From: Cristatella mucedo
Lineage: Eukaryota; Bryozoa; Phylactolaemata; Cristatellidae
Length of the DNA: 64,000 nt
Assembly: GCA_009760855.2 (NCBI GenBank)
Contig: WPIO01000123.1
Coordinates: forward strand, 1,148,735-1,212,734
Reading direction: 5' to 3'
Below, piece by piece: positions 1-9,679 of this stretch (the first letter of the stretch is position 1; each line of letters starts with the position of its first letter). The notes beneath the pieces are model-generated. The model ran no database searches and was not told the DNA's origin. It worked only from the letters and a program-made list of their open reading frames with translations. The translations under genes and the position numbers were made by a program.

Positions 1-484
1 TATCATCATCTTCAGTGTAAAAGGTACAGTCATCTTCAGCACACTCAAACCCAGATTCGGATTCGGATTCTGATTCTGATTCTGATTCAGATTCAGATTC
101 AGATTCTGATTCTGATTCGGATTCGGATTTGGATTCGGATTCGGATTCGGATTTGGATTCGGATTCGGATTCGGATTCGGATTTGGATTCGGATTCGGAT
201 TCGGATTCGGATTCGGATTCGGATTCGGATTCGGATTCGGATTCGGATTCGGATTCGGATTCGGATTCGGATTCGGATTCGGATTCGGATTCGGATTCGG
301 ATTCGGATTCGGATTCGGATTCGGATTCGGATTCGGATTCGGATTTGGATTCAGATTTGGATTCGGATTCGGATTTGGATTCGGATTCAGGTATATAATC
401 AGGATCTTCGGATTCTGTATCTGAAATACCTATATCCATAGAGCTTTCTTCAACTTTTAAAAACTCAGGAATTTCGTTTTCCAT
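1..484 (-). CDS. acidic Ser-Glu repeat protein, 3' end beyond the window
   Basis: An open frame begins at the ATG at 484-482 and runs without a stop off the left edge, giving at least 161 codons. The N-terminus ([15 protein letters not shown], then [13 protein letters not shown]) is acidic and non-repetitive. Residues about 33-143 are a Ser-Glu dipeptide repeat with occasional Ser-Lys units, and unique sequence resumes with [17 protein letters not shown]. Unique sequence on both sides in the same frame argues that the minus strand is the coding one. The start lies 26 bases past the stop of the polymerase gene on the same strand, and both are AT-rich with similar codon use, so I infer they belong to one mobile or viral-type element. 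I do not recognise the family. Long acidic Ser-rich tracts are low-complexity and prone to slippage. The ATG is the first one after the polymerase stop in this frame. Confidence 0.55.
   Translation of the reverse strand, partial: MENEIPEFLKVEESSMDIGISDTESEDPDYIPESESKSESESKSESKSESESESESESESESESESESESESESESESESESESESESESESESESESESKSESESESESKSESESESKSESESESESESESESESESESESESGFECAEDDCTFYTEDDD
54..389. repeat. hexanucleotide tandem repeat (GGATTC)n
   Basis: About 56 copies of GGATTC, with GGATTT, TGATTC and AGATTC variants. It reads Asp-Ser on the plus strand and Ser-Glu or Ser-Lys on the minus strand. Only the minus frame continues into unique, biased coding sequence on both sides, so I treat it as the repeat tract of the minus-strand gene. 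The variants are mostly third-base or conservative changes in the minus frame. Confidence 0.9.
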
Positions 485-509
485 TTCTATAATAATGAAA
501 TTATTTTTG

Positions 510-3500
510 TTAAATACATTTATCACAGTGACCTGGATTAGTACCTTCACTCAAAGTTTTTTCAATCTTATAATGTCCATAAGCATAACTACAACAACCA
601 CAATCTAGCCAGTAACGATTTGATTCAAATGTTGATAGTGCAACTTTTTCCATCTCATTAGTAAATAGTTCGTGTTTATCTTGAGATATTTTATGAAACT
701 TTCTAATTTGACTTTCACCAAACTCCTCATTTTGTTTACCCTTAAAAATTTCTATACTTTCAGTTAAACAACTAACAAATGTGTCATGCCCCATAGTTTT
801 AGTTAAAACTGCTTTTGTTACTCCTTTTGCGGCAGCTTTTCTTTCAGCATCAACGATACTTACAGAGTATAGCTTTGATCTTAAAGCACAAACTTCTGAA
901 ATTACTTTTCCTTCTGCCTCATCCTTAAATTTACCGATTGTATCATCATCGAAGTAATAAGGCATTGCTTTCATATCATCGTAAAGATTAGGTGTTTCAA
1001 CGTTCATAATTAAAGAATCAGTGTCAGTATAGATTAAACTAACCTTGTCTCCATATTTCTGTTTTATAACATCGTAATAAAACCTTTGCATATGTAGCTT
1101 TGATAAATCTAGAATTGCACTACCAACGAATATTGGTTTATTTAATTTTGTTTTCGATTGGTTCCTGTGAAAGATTGTCAAATATTCTCCAAAATCTCTA
1201 CAGTTAACCATATTTGGATCTCTTATTCGTTTATTGAATTTCTTTTTTCCTGCTTCATTAATAGTACTAACTAAATAAGTTTTAACTCTTTTTTCAACAT
1301 CTTCACAGGTTTTACCATAGAATGAATTTATTATAAGTTTCCAAAGGTTTCTTAAAAACTTTTTACTTGAATTTAATGCTTTCATTTCAGCACACATTTC
1401 AATATAAGGTTTAAGCCATCTAGATTGATTAAATTTAAAAACTTTCTTTACATCACAAACCATTCCGTGTGTTAAACAGAACTTTAAATATCTATAATGT
1501 AGAAGATAATCCTTTTTTGGTTTAAAGTCACATATTAACTTTGGAATATTACTAGCTCCTGTTTTCAACTTATTTTGAAAACTTGAATATTCACTACAAT
1601 TAACAACTCTATTAGAAGCACATAGTGGATATTCGTTCTGTAAATCATGGTAATACTCCTTAGTTTTTGGATCGTACTCGATATCAACAACAAAGAAGTA
1701 ACCAGTATCTGATTCGTCCTCTAACTTAAGAATTCTATCAATATCCCACTGTTCATTTGAAATTTCAACAATGTACCCTTGTGGAAGAAGCTCCATCATT
1801 GCTGTAGGATATAGACTTGTTGCATCTTGATAAGTTATCCATGCTATTGGTTTATCCTTATCATAATCAGGTACTAATGGATTATTTGCCTTAACAAGTC
1901 TACTGCTAACCTGACATATTCCTCCACGAATAGATTTTTTTATCGTGTCATAATTCTCTCTATCAGACAATAACTCAATCTTTACTCCTGAAAACCAGAA
2001 TACTGCATTCCATGAAAAGTTTGGTGTTGTTACAAAGTTTGCTGGATCTAATTTTAGTTTTGATACCAATCCTTTTCTAAAACTTTCGAAACAATCAGCA
2101 AGCAAAAAAACGTCTGTTTGAAGATATAAATTATGATATTTTAACACATTTTTACAATCAAACTCTTTCCAAACATCATTTGCTTTTTTATAACTTTCAT
2201 CGGATATACCAGTCATGTAAACACTTGAATAAAAATCATCTTTACTTGGAAGAGATGAAGTAAAAAACTTCTCAAAAGAATACATGAATTCATAAGGATA
2301 TTCTCCTTTAGTTGCTAGCATATTAAGGTTTTTATTTGGATAAAGTTCACTTAAAACTTTGTTAGAAATTGGAAAACAATCAATAGTTTTACCCATTGTT
2401 GACGCTATAAAATTTAATGAACCAAGCATGAATTGTGCACTATCCTTAAAAACAATATCTTTAACCATTAACATCATATACTTCTCAAGATTATTAGCTA
2501 TTGGTTGTGCTTCAACACTAAAATTTTCAAGAGCTTTTACAATTATATGTGAGTCCTATCCTCTAAAGTTGTGAAATATAACAGGAAGTTGCCATCTTCT
2601 AAAGTTAACTCCAGCTTTTAAGTTGCAAATATGGTGCGCTGGGCCTCTATATTTATTTGTTAGATGGCAGTGATCGTGGACATTTCTCAAATCACTTACT
2701 TTAGAATTGCATGGTTCTTTACACATCCAACAAAATAAAGCATTTTCATATTCATCATATTCACTTTCAGTTAAACTATCCATTTTACTTTCTCCACTAT
2801 GTTCAATCAATGTGCTTTTCAAAAAATCTGATAACTCAAATAATCTTCGAAGAAACTTAACAACACAATCAGATCCAACATTAATAAACCTATCAAAAAC
2901 TTCACCCTTCCAATCAACTATGATAAAAGCAGCTGAACATGGTGTGTGTGTTGAAGAATTTTCTTGTTTTTTTATTATACACTCAAAATCTGCATATCAA
3001 ACGTATGGGCATGTATTAAGAAGTTTGAAAGAATCAAACTTAATAAACTTACTATCACCATGTGGCATTAGATAAACAATGTTTCCAGAGTTCATGCTTT
3101 CACATATTTCTAAATGATTAGCTACTTGTTTTTATCAAAGAATCTATTTAAGCATCTATGACAATAATACTTTTTTCCTTCAGACTTTGGTGGTCTACAT
3201 AATGAATTAAAATTACTAATCAACATATAATGTTCTTTTTTACCCTTAACAACTAGCAAAGGATTTACATGTCTACCTTCTTTCTCATCTGATTTTTTTA
3301 CAACTCTCAGTGGTGAAACCCTTGATTCTTTATACCCACATGAATAAACATTTATACTAACATTCATTGCTTTCTCTAATTTATTAACGTCTTTAACCAT
3401 TAAAGGCCATTCAATCTCATTAAGAAGATTAGAGTGATTATTAGCTAATATCGTTTTTAAGTCATTTATTTTCCACTTATTTCTTTCTACTGGGTTTAAA

Positions 3501-4121
3501 GACCTTAAAACACACCACCAAGCGCAAAAATCATCATCAAGATTTTTTAATTTATTACACACTTTTTATTAACAAGATATTCGGGTGTTTCAATGTATGT
3601 ACCACCACTTAAAGGTATGTATTTAGAAATAACAACAGAGAATGAATAATAACCAATAAATAACCTTCCAGAACCAACATTTTTTTCTACTAACATCTCA
3701 GAATTAGTTCCTAAAGAAGGCATTACTTTTTCATATATTGAGTTAGATGGTTCACTATCCATCGTTAACATTGATTTTGATTGTGCTCCTTTTTTTCCAT
3801 GTCTCCATTATTAAACATTCTCATATCGAATGATATAATGAACTCTAACAAACTTCCATGAACTTCTAACTCTGTCAAGTAATTCATTTGTTTGATACCT
3901 AAGAGACTCTTTAAGTGACTCAAAGTCTGCATGAGTTCTTTTTGTTTTATAAGAAAAAGTTAAGGTATTTCCATTAGCAGAAATAACAGGTTCTATAAAA
4001 CCAACTTTGTTTAGTCTTCTTTTTTTCCAACGTATTTTCTACTTGATGGTTTGAAATCAATGTTCATTAACCTTCTAGATTCAAAAGAGAAAGAATTCCT
4101 TTGACCTACTCGAGAAGACAT
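510..4121 (-). pseudogene. family-B DNA polymerase, Polinton/adintovirus type, broken
   Basis: This would be a viral-type replicative DNA polymerase with an N-terminal 3'-5' exonuclease. The catalytic part is open from 2555 to the stop at 510. It contains an exonuclease-like YLQTDVFLLADCF segment, polymerase motif A (YQDATSLYPTAM), motif B (NSFYGK) and motif C (YTDTDSL), in the expected order. Upstream pieces hold an exonuclease DFE motif (about 2985-2996), a CWMC...HDHCHL...HHICN cysteine/histidine cluster like the recombination endonuclease VII-type motif common in this group (about 2630-2740), and a CHRCLNRF zinc-binding motif (about 3150). The N-terminal third (3122-4121) carries the ISKYIPLSGGTYI and DDDFCAWWCVL signatures of the same long proteins. 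Breaks seen: in-frame TAG at 2556-2558, in-frame TGA at 2997-2999, and frame changes near 3120, 3555, 3815 and in an A-run near 4020. The ATG at 4121-4119 is the likely original start. The family call is firm; the exact virus or transposon group is inference. No capsid, integrase or protease gene is in the window. Confidence 0.85.
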
Positions 4122-4160
4122 TTGCTATATAAGGTAAAAATATTTATGCTAATTGATGTT

Positions 4161-4308
4161 GATTTGAATTTAGTGATGATAGAATGTTTCCTTTTACGAT
4201 ATCGGGTAATTTTTCGACAACCGATGGTGAAACCGAGGTTGGCGAAAAATTTGACGATGTCGGAAAAGGTAATATTCCTATCATCACCGAGCCAGTCTTA
4301 GCAGTGTA
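4161..4308 (+). CDS. short open frame divergent from the polymerase, unknown
   Basis: A 48-codon open stretch ending at TAG 4306-4308, with an internal ATG reading MFPFTISGNFSTTDGE and then an acidic EVGEKFDDVGKG segment. It is divergent from the polymerase start, about 40 bases away. The shift from AT-rich to mixed base composition happens right after it. It may be the first codons of another gene of the same element cut off at the element edge, or chance. I recognise no family. Confidence 0.2.
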
Positions 4309-4489
4309 GACTTTCAGTAATTGGGGGAATTTCCCTTCTTTCATTGCGATATGCTTGCCCATCTGGGGAAATATCCTGCTGCAGGCACAATTGCAATTGC
4401 ATGCAGTTGCTCATATTCCCCTCCTAATAGCAGTATAAGTTCTTCAAAATGAAGGACCTGATTACAAGGGCAGCTAGATCAGCAAAAAG

Positions 4490-4605
4490 TGTGCTCTAAA
4501 ACGGGAGATGGCATGTTGCAAATGCACGGACCTATTTAGATGTAGTATCCTTGTCTAAGCATGCCGGAATTCTTGAAAATAAGTATCTGAAAGTAGGAGA
4601 CTTTA
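4490..4605 (-). mobile_element. LINE family A fragment (RT C-terminal region)
   Basis: It matches, with many changes, the minus-strand family A copy around 37950-38050: the stretch reading as HAFVTS and CLDKDTTSK in better copies. It is short, without tail, and has no open frame left. Confidence 0.55.
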
Positions 4606-5221
4606 CTTCGGTCAGCCGTGATGGCACAACGGCACCATGCTCAGCACGGCATTTGAGAGGCTACTGGTACTTTTGCTTCAGCAGTTTCACAGCAGACCTA
4701 CCGAACGTCTCTTGGCCCTAGCTGTTTCACTTTAATACAGAAAATCAAATCATGTGCCATGAACCTGCCGAGAGGGCTAAAAGCCGATGCAAATGTAAAG
4801 TGCCCTAGGAAGAGAGAAAGACCACTCCGATGATGCTAAATCAGTAGTAGTAGTATTTTTATTCGCCATCGTACTTCTGACGATCGAAAAACTTACCCCA
4901 CTAGCTTAGTAAGATCGTTTACAAATCCGAGCACTCGATAACAGCTCTAATGCTTTCTTTTTGCTTCCTCAAATGAAGTAATTTGGCTACCGGATTTATT
5001 CCTGAAAGCCGATTAGGCATTGAGAGCTCTACAGAAAACCGTCCAGCGTAACAGGTGCACAGTGTTAGTTTCTTCATGGACTTACAGGTGGAGATGCATA
5101 TGCTATCCATTCTATGAATTGTAAACTTGTTTTAAGCCTACCGGGATCACAGTTCGCCTTTTTAGACGATCGAAGCTTTCAGCAGCAGCAGCAGCAAGTT
5201 GAGTAGCCAGTTGTGAACTGT
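4606..5221. other. no gene recognised
   Basis: Mixed-composition sequence with short TAG and CAG triplet runs (near 4845 and 5180). Open frames are all below 65 codons and lack family features. I see nothing further. Confidence 0.5.
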
Positions 5222-5850
5222 AATAATAATACTATACTAATAATGCACCTGATAAAGCTCCCTCGGAGAACTCAATCTTTTCCTAGGTGCTTTACATTTG
5301 ATGCAAAGGGAAACGCAATTGAATCATAAGTAATATCACGCTTGATAAACAACATGAATAGCATGGTTAGGGGCGACATGCACAAGATCGGCACGCAAAC
5401 GTGGTTAGTGGCAGCATGCACAGTGTCGGCACGCATAAGCACATGAAGGACGAATCAAACTGACCCACTCAATGCTGTCTGAAATAGGTGTTTTTTAAGT
5501 TCTTTTTAAATGTGGTTAAGTCAGAGGATGCTGCGACGTAAGTCTAGAGGGAGTCCAGGCTTTGGGAGCATGCGAACTAAATGCACGGTGTCCAAAGGAT
5601 TTGAGGTTCGTACGAGGTAGTGGTAAACTGTTGGATTCCAAAAAGCTGGTGGTACGATGCTTGGCGTGGTAGTGGAGTAGACCTGAAAGATAACCTGGAG
5701 CCAAAGAATGAAGTTACCTAAAAATGAGCGACAAAACTTCGAAGTCTGTCCGTTGCTTGACTGGTAGCCAGTGCAGGTCGGCAAGAAGTGGTGTGATGTG
5801 GCAACTGTGACGCTCGTGACAGACAAGTTTTGATGAGCAAGTACTAAAAT
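5222..5850 (-). mobile_element. LINE family A, 3' part
   Basis: On the plus strand this starts with the reverse complement of the family A tail (ATAATAATGCACCTGATAAAG), then the complement of the 3' UTR and of the RT C-terminus with the [17 protein letters not shown] and LSLIFR segments split over several frames. It is 5'-truncated near 5850 and carries several frameshifts. Confidence 0.75.
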
Positions 5851-6094
5851 GATGCCTCGCTACAGCAGCCAGATTACGACTACTATTACAGCTATTGTGT
5901 GGCCGTGAAGGGGGCAAAGGAGAAGGAAGCAATGAAGAAGGAGGCAAAATAGAAGAAACCAATGGAGAAGAAGGAAGCAACAGAGAAGGAAGCAGCGACT
6001 AGCAGAGGTGTGGCCCCAGCCGAAGCTTTGTGCTCTGGGTGATTTTTTTGCCGTTAGTCTACTTATTGCACAAGCTCTAATTACTGCAACATAT

Positions 6095-6215
6095 CCTATT
6101 TTTGAGATTACTCACCATTGAATTGCATTTCCCTTTGCAGCAAATGTAAAGCCCCTAGAAAGAGATTGAGTTCTGTGAGGACGCTTTATCAAGTGCATTA
6201 TTATTATTATTAATA
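6095..6215 (+). mobile_element. LINE family A 3' end with (ATT)n tail
   Basis: The last 100 bases of family A: the GCAAATGTAAAGC segment, the stem-loop region and GCTTTATCAAGTGCATTATT followed by ATT repeats. A second, degraded tail-like sequence follows at 6222-6265, suggesting two successive insertions. Confidence 0.75.
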
Positions 6216-6417
6216 AAAAGGTGGAGTTCTCTTATGGAGCTTTATCAAGTGTATTGTTATCACTAGCCACGGACTTAGCAAGTGAGATTAAAAAATTGGT
6301 TAGGGTAATGCTCATAATCGGCAGTACTAAGCCTTCTTTGCTGTTCTACTTAAATACCAAACCATCGGCAAAACAAGATTCGTGCCAAAAGTATCGACTG
6401 TCAGTTCAATGGTAATA

Positions 6418-6905
6418 GGTCTCTTCATTGTTTGGCACCAGCCTACCTAACACATCTAATTCCCAACTAGGCTAACGGTCTCGCCACTAACTTTCAGAAT
6501 CAAAATCGTTTACCTTTACTTTGAATGAACCTCAAATCCTTTGGAGACCGAGCCTGCAGTGTGTATGCTTCCACAGCCTGGAACTCTTTCCAACTTGCGT
6601 CAGTACATCCACTGACTTCATCAAATTTAAAAAGACTAAACTGCACATACTTATCACAACATTCAGTGGGCCTAAGTGATTCTTCATTTGCTTGCTTTAG
6701 CACGCTGAAACTGTGGTGGCTGCCACTAACCATATTTGTACCCTGACCCTGTGCATATCACCCCTGATCATGTTATTCTTTTTGTCGTTGAGCATGCTAC
6801 CACTAACCATTCGGTCGTGCGCCCTTTGCATTAAATGTAAATTGCTTAGAAAGAGATTGTGTTATCTTTGGGGGCTACATTAAATGTACTACTAATATTG
6901 TTGTG
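6418..6905 (+). mobile_element. LINE family A, degraded 3' part
   Basis: The RT C-terminal coding remnant (TNLKSF then GDRA-like, 6520-6580) is followed by the family A 3' UTR (CTGCCACTAACCATA) and a diverged tail ending near TTAAATGTACTACTAATATT. Several stops and indels are present. Confidence 0.65.
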
Positions 6906-7729
6906 CAATTGTAGATACCTCTGCTCGCTCAGTTTTTTGGGGATTTAACACTGCTTGCACTTTATCTTTCTAGCTATTGGCCTCATGCTTGCCTTGCTGA
7001 GACTTTAAACATGGCTGAGGGAATACTACTTTTGGGCTTTGCACACACTAGAAGTAGGTATCAGCTTTATAAGACCTAAAGTAGAATTGTAAATAGGTTT
7101 CCTTCTGCCTATATTTTTTTCAATTTTGCATGAGCTTGGTTTCCACTTGCATATTATTCATCATTCATGGTTCCTTAATTGTAGGGCTAGGCGCCTGCTA
7201 TTTGATTGTCTGTGACCAAGGTAGCCTACCAGTCAAATCTAAGTCAAGCAATTATGATATGCACTGGATTCGCTATCAGTGGCCTTCAGTTAGCCTTTTT
7301 TTAGGGATGTGCATGAATTGGTTGATATGCAACAAGGTTGAAACGGTTACCTTAATTGACAGTACGTGCGGGTACACAATTAGCTGCTAGTCTCGACGTG
7401 CTTGCTAAAGCATATATATCCGCCGTAGTATAGCTAACGTAGTCGGGTCCTGGGGCGGCAGCTTGTCTTGCCATCTCTCTGCTTGCGGCTTGATGCCTCT
7501 GTCCTTTCTTTCCTTTGTCATCGAAACAATACAGCGAGATAAATACGTCCAGACGAAGAGTATACACCAACTTATTAAACAAATGACACCAGATAATGCA
7601 AAAATCTAATATAGAGCAAGTGGTAGATTTCGAAGGCCATAAGCTCATAGCTGGGGGCTCGCTGACTAAGCTTGGAGATGATGGAGTTTCTAATTCATCT
7701 GTGTAGTTTGACATTCTCTATGTGGCTGG
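6906..7729. other. no gene recognised; one 120-codon minus frame
   Basis: AT-rich to 7380, then mixed. A minus-strand frame 7714-7352 (MSNYTDELETPSSPSL...) starts close behind the LTR-like sequence at 7730-8005, which might be its promoter. It matches no family I know and its amino acid composition is unremarkable, so I do not call it a gene. Confidence 0.35.
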
Positions 7730-8005
7730 TACGCGATACCACGAAGAACGCCGAAGCAGGCTCAAAGATGTTTATTCACACGGACGCCTCAGGGGGCCAG
7801 TAGGCGACTGCCTGCCCGGCGTCCTCGACCTAACTTCGCGTGCCTTTGCCGCCCGTTACTTATATAGTACTGCCATAAATCGCAACAGCCCATAATCCAT
7901 TGAACATGTCATAATCTCAAAATAACCACATTCCCTCTTGACCTCAAGATAGAATGGGGTTGCAAAAACCATGGCATTACATCTGCCCAATAGTAATACA
8001 TACCA
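7730..8005 (-). mobile_element. possible LTR or compact promoter/polyA unit
   Basis: Read on the minus strand, it has a TATA box (TATATAAG, 7866-7859), and about 85 bases downstream an AATAAA polyadenylation signal (7776-7771). The segment can be bounded by TGTATTACTATT near 8003 and ...CAGCCACA near 7732, and is preceded by a purine-rich GAAAAGGAGG stretch. That compact order is typical of a retroviral-type LTR. Against it: I found no second copy in the window, no clear tRNA primer site follows, and no gag or pol is recognisable next to it. It could equally be an ordinary TATA promoter with a chance AATAAA. Confidence 0.3.
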
Positions 8006-9000
8006 CCCTGACCTCCTTTTCATGTAGCATGAGGCCAGGTAACGCCGCTCGGAGGAGGCCAGTGAAAGCACGGCCTTTGCTATATTGCTGGCTATGTATG
8101 GCACGAGCTTCGCCCCGTAGCCGAGCCATGAAGCTTTCCACCACACCACCAGTCTCCAATGCAGGACCGGTCTCTGCAACCGCATGGGGTTTCCGGGCAT
8201 TCGCCCGAAGGCCGGCCTCTGTCTTCAGGATTGCAAAGGGTGTCGCCTCTCGTGTCGCTTGTGAGGCAGATGCCTGGAGCCTCGGCTCCTGTACGACTGC
8301 CTTTGGCCGCTCCGTCGGCCACTCCTGCGCCATTGTCTTCTGTCGCTCGGCGTACAACCTGTCGTGCCTCCTCGACAGGCGCCTCTCTCTCGTCTTCTGC
8401 TGGGCCCCTCGCGGGTCTCCATCAGCAGCAGCAGCTCGGAAACCGAGGCAAACCGAGGCAACCGAGGCATATGTGCCAAAATCTATTGCTGGTGCAGTTA
8501 TGTCTTCGCCTGCGACAGCTCGGCGAGCATCTCGAGTGCCTTCTCGGTGAGCGTCTCTTCCATCTTTTTAGCTTTTACCTTCACGCACTTCCGCCGACGC
8601 TAACGCTTCGTTCCATTTCGACGTCGCCTCCGAGACCAAAAGCGCCAACTCGCAGGCCACCGGTGCTGTCCTGCTCTCTACCAGTGGTTTCCCAGAAACC
8701 GCAGCCGCCTCTGGCAGACACAGCCTCCTCTCTGGCAGACCAACTCTCCTCTTTGACCCACTGCCGCCCTCTGGCGAACGGTTATTTCTCTCTGGCAGAT
8801 ACAGCCTCCTCTCTGCACCTAACGCTTCCTCTGCGGCTGTGCCACCGTCTCTGCCGCAGCCTTCGCGGGCTTCATCGGCATCTCTGCTGGCTCTGCCTTA
8901 GTCGCCCACCAAGCCGTTGGCGATTGCTGCTGCCACTTCCGGTCGCTCTAGTTAGCCTCCTCAGTTCAACCGGCGTTTATCGAAGCCAAGTGCGGCAGTA
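8006..9000. other. GC-rich unassigned block with long overlapping frames on both strands
   Basis: A GC-rich island with open frames on both strands (for example 8159-9001 plus, 8357-7977 minus). The minus reading has helical, Ala/Glu-rich stretches (KALEMLAELSQAKT, EATSKWNEALASAEVREGK) broken by stops, which look more protein-like than the plus reading. 8700-8830 has an imperfect CTCTGGCAGAYACAGCCTCC repeat. It may be the decayed interior of the element whose LTR-like end is at 7730-8005, but I cannot name it. Confidence 0.35.
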
Positions 9001-9176
9001 GCCCTTTATCGGCCTCTACCACCAGCCTCTATCGTGCTATCGCGTCCGAATTCTGGCACTTCGCAAGTCCGACCACAGAAGCCTCTCACCTTCAGGGCTG
9101 GCCAACACCTTTACAAGTGTTGCACACAGCTTGGCATAGTCCTGTTGCACCGAGTCAGGAATGGTGACAATAACGA

Positions 9177-9252
9177 AATTACAAATGAATTGCACATATA
9201 TATAAATATATATATATATGTATATATATATATGTGCAATTCATTTGTAATT
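9177..9252. repeat. inverted repeat around an AT core
   Basis: AATTACAAATGAATTGCACA followed by TA repeats is mirrored exactly by its reverse complement at the right end (TGTGCAATTCATTTGTAATT). The arms pair over at least 20 unique bases plus the alternating AT, giving a cruciform-capable palindrome. Confidence 0.85.
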
Positions 9253-9413
9253 GCGTATATATAAATATATATATTTATTACATATTATATATATTATATA
9301 TATATATATATATATAGTTATATATATTATATATTACACACACATATACATATATATGTGTGTTTATTAATATATATATATATATATGTGTGTGTATATA
9401 TATATAATGGTAA

Positions 9414-9445
<32 letters not shown>
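9253..9445. repeat. AT/TA-rich microsatellite cluster
   Basis: Several adjoining (TA)n, TATATTA and GTGTGTATA tracts, some of them palindromic. No unique sequence of note. Confidence 0.9.
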
Positions 9446-9447
<2 letters not shown>

Positions 9448-9679
9448 ATCATCATTCAAAATTAACAATTTGGATCTTATTTAGGTGCGACCATCTCATA
9501 TCTTCAGGCTCATGTTGTGCCAAAGCCATTTTAAGAAAGCTGGTGAAGAAAGGCACAGATACAGCTGTGTGTAATTTGCTTGAGAACGATAACCTCGCTT
9601 AAGCAAGGAGCTGTCTATTGCATGCCATAAATTTGCACGGGCCAGATTGGATATCTGAATATAGAGTTTCCTTAAGGTT

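Noticed and set aside
129-398. Plus-strand Asp-Ser repeat ORF
   Set aside because: It is the complement of the minus-strand Ser-Glu tract. Only the minus frame extends into unique coding sequence on both sides.
2707-3075. 122-codon plus frame opposite the polymerase
   Set aside because: Antisense to exonuclease and endonuclease VII-like motifs of the polymerase; no features of its own.
8159-9001. 280-codon plus ORF rich in Leu, Ser and Arg
   Set aside because: Low-complexity product of GC-rich DNA with few stops; the opposite strand looks more protein-like and neither matches a family.
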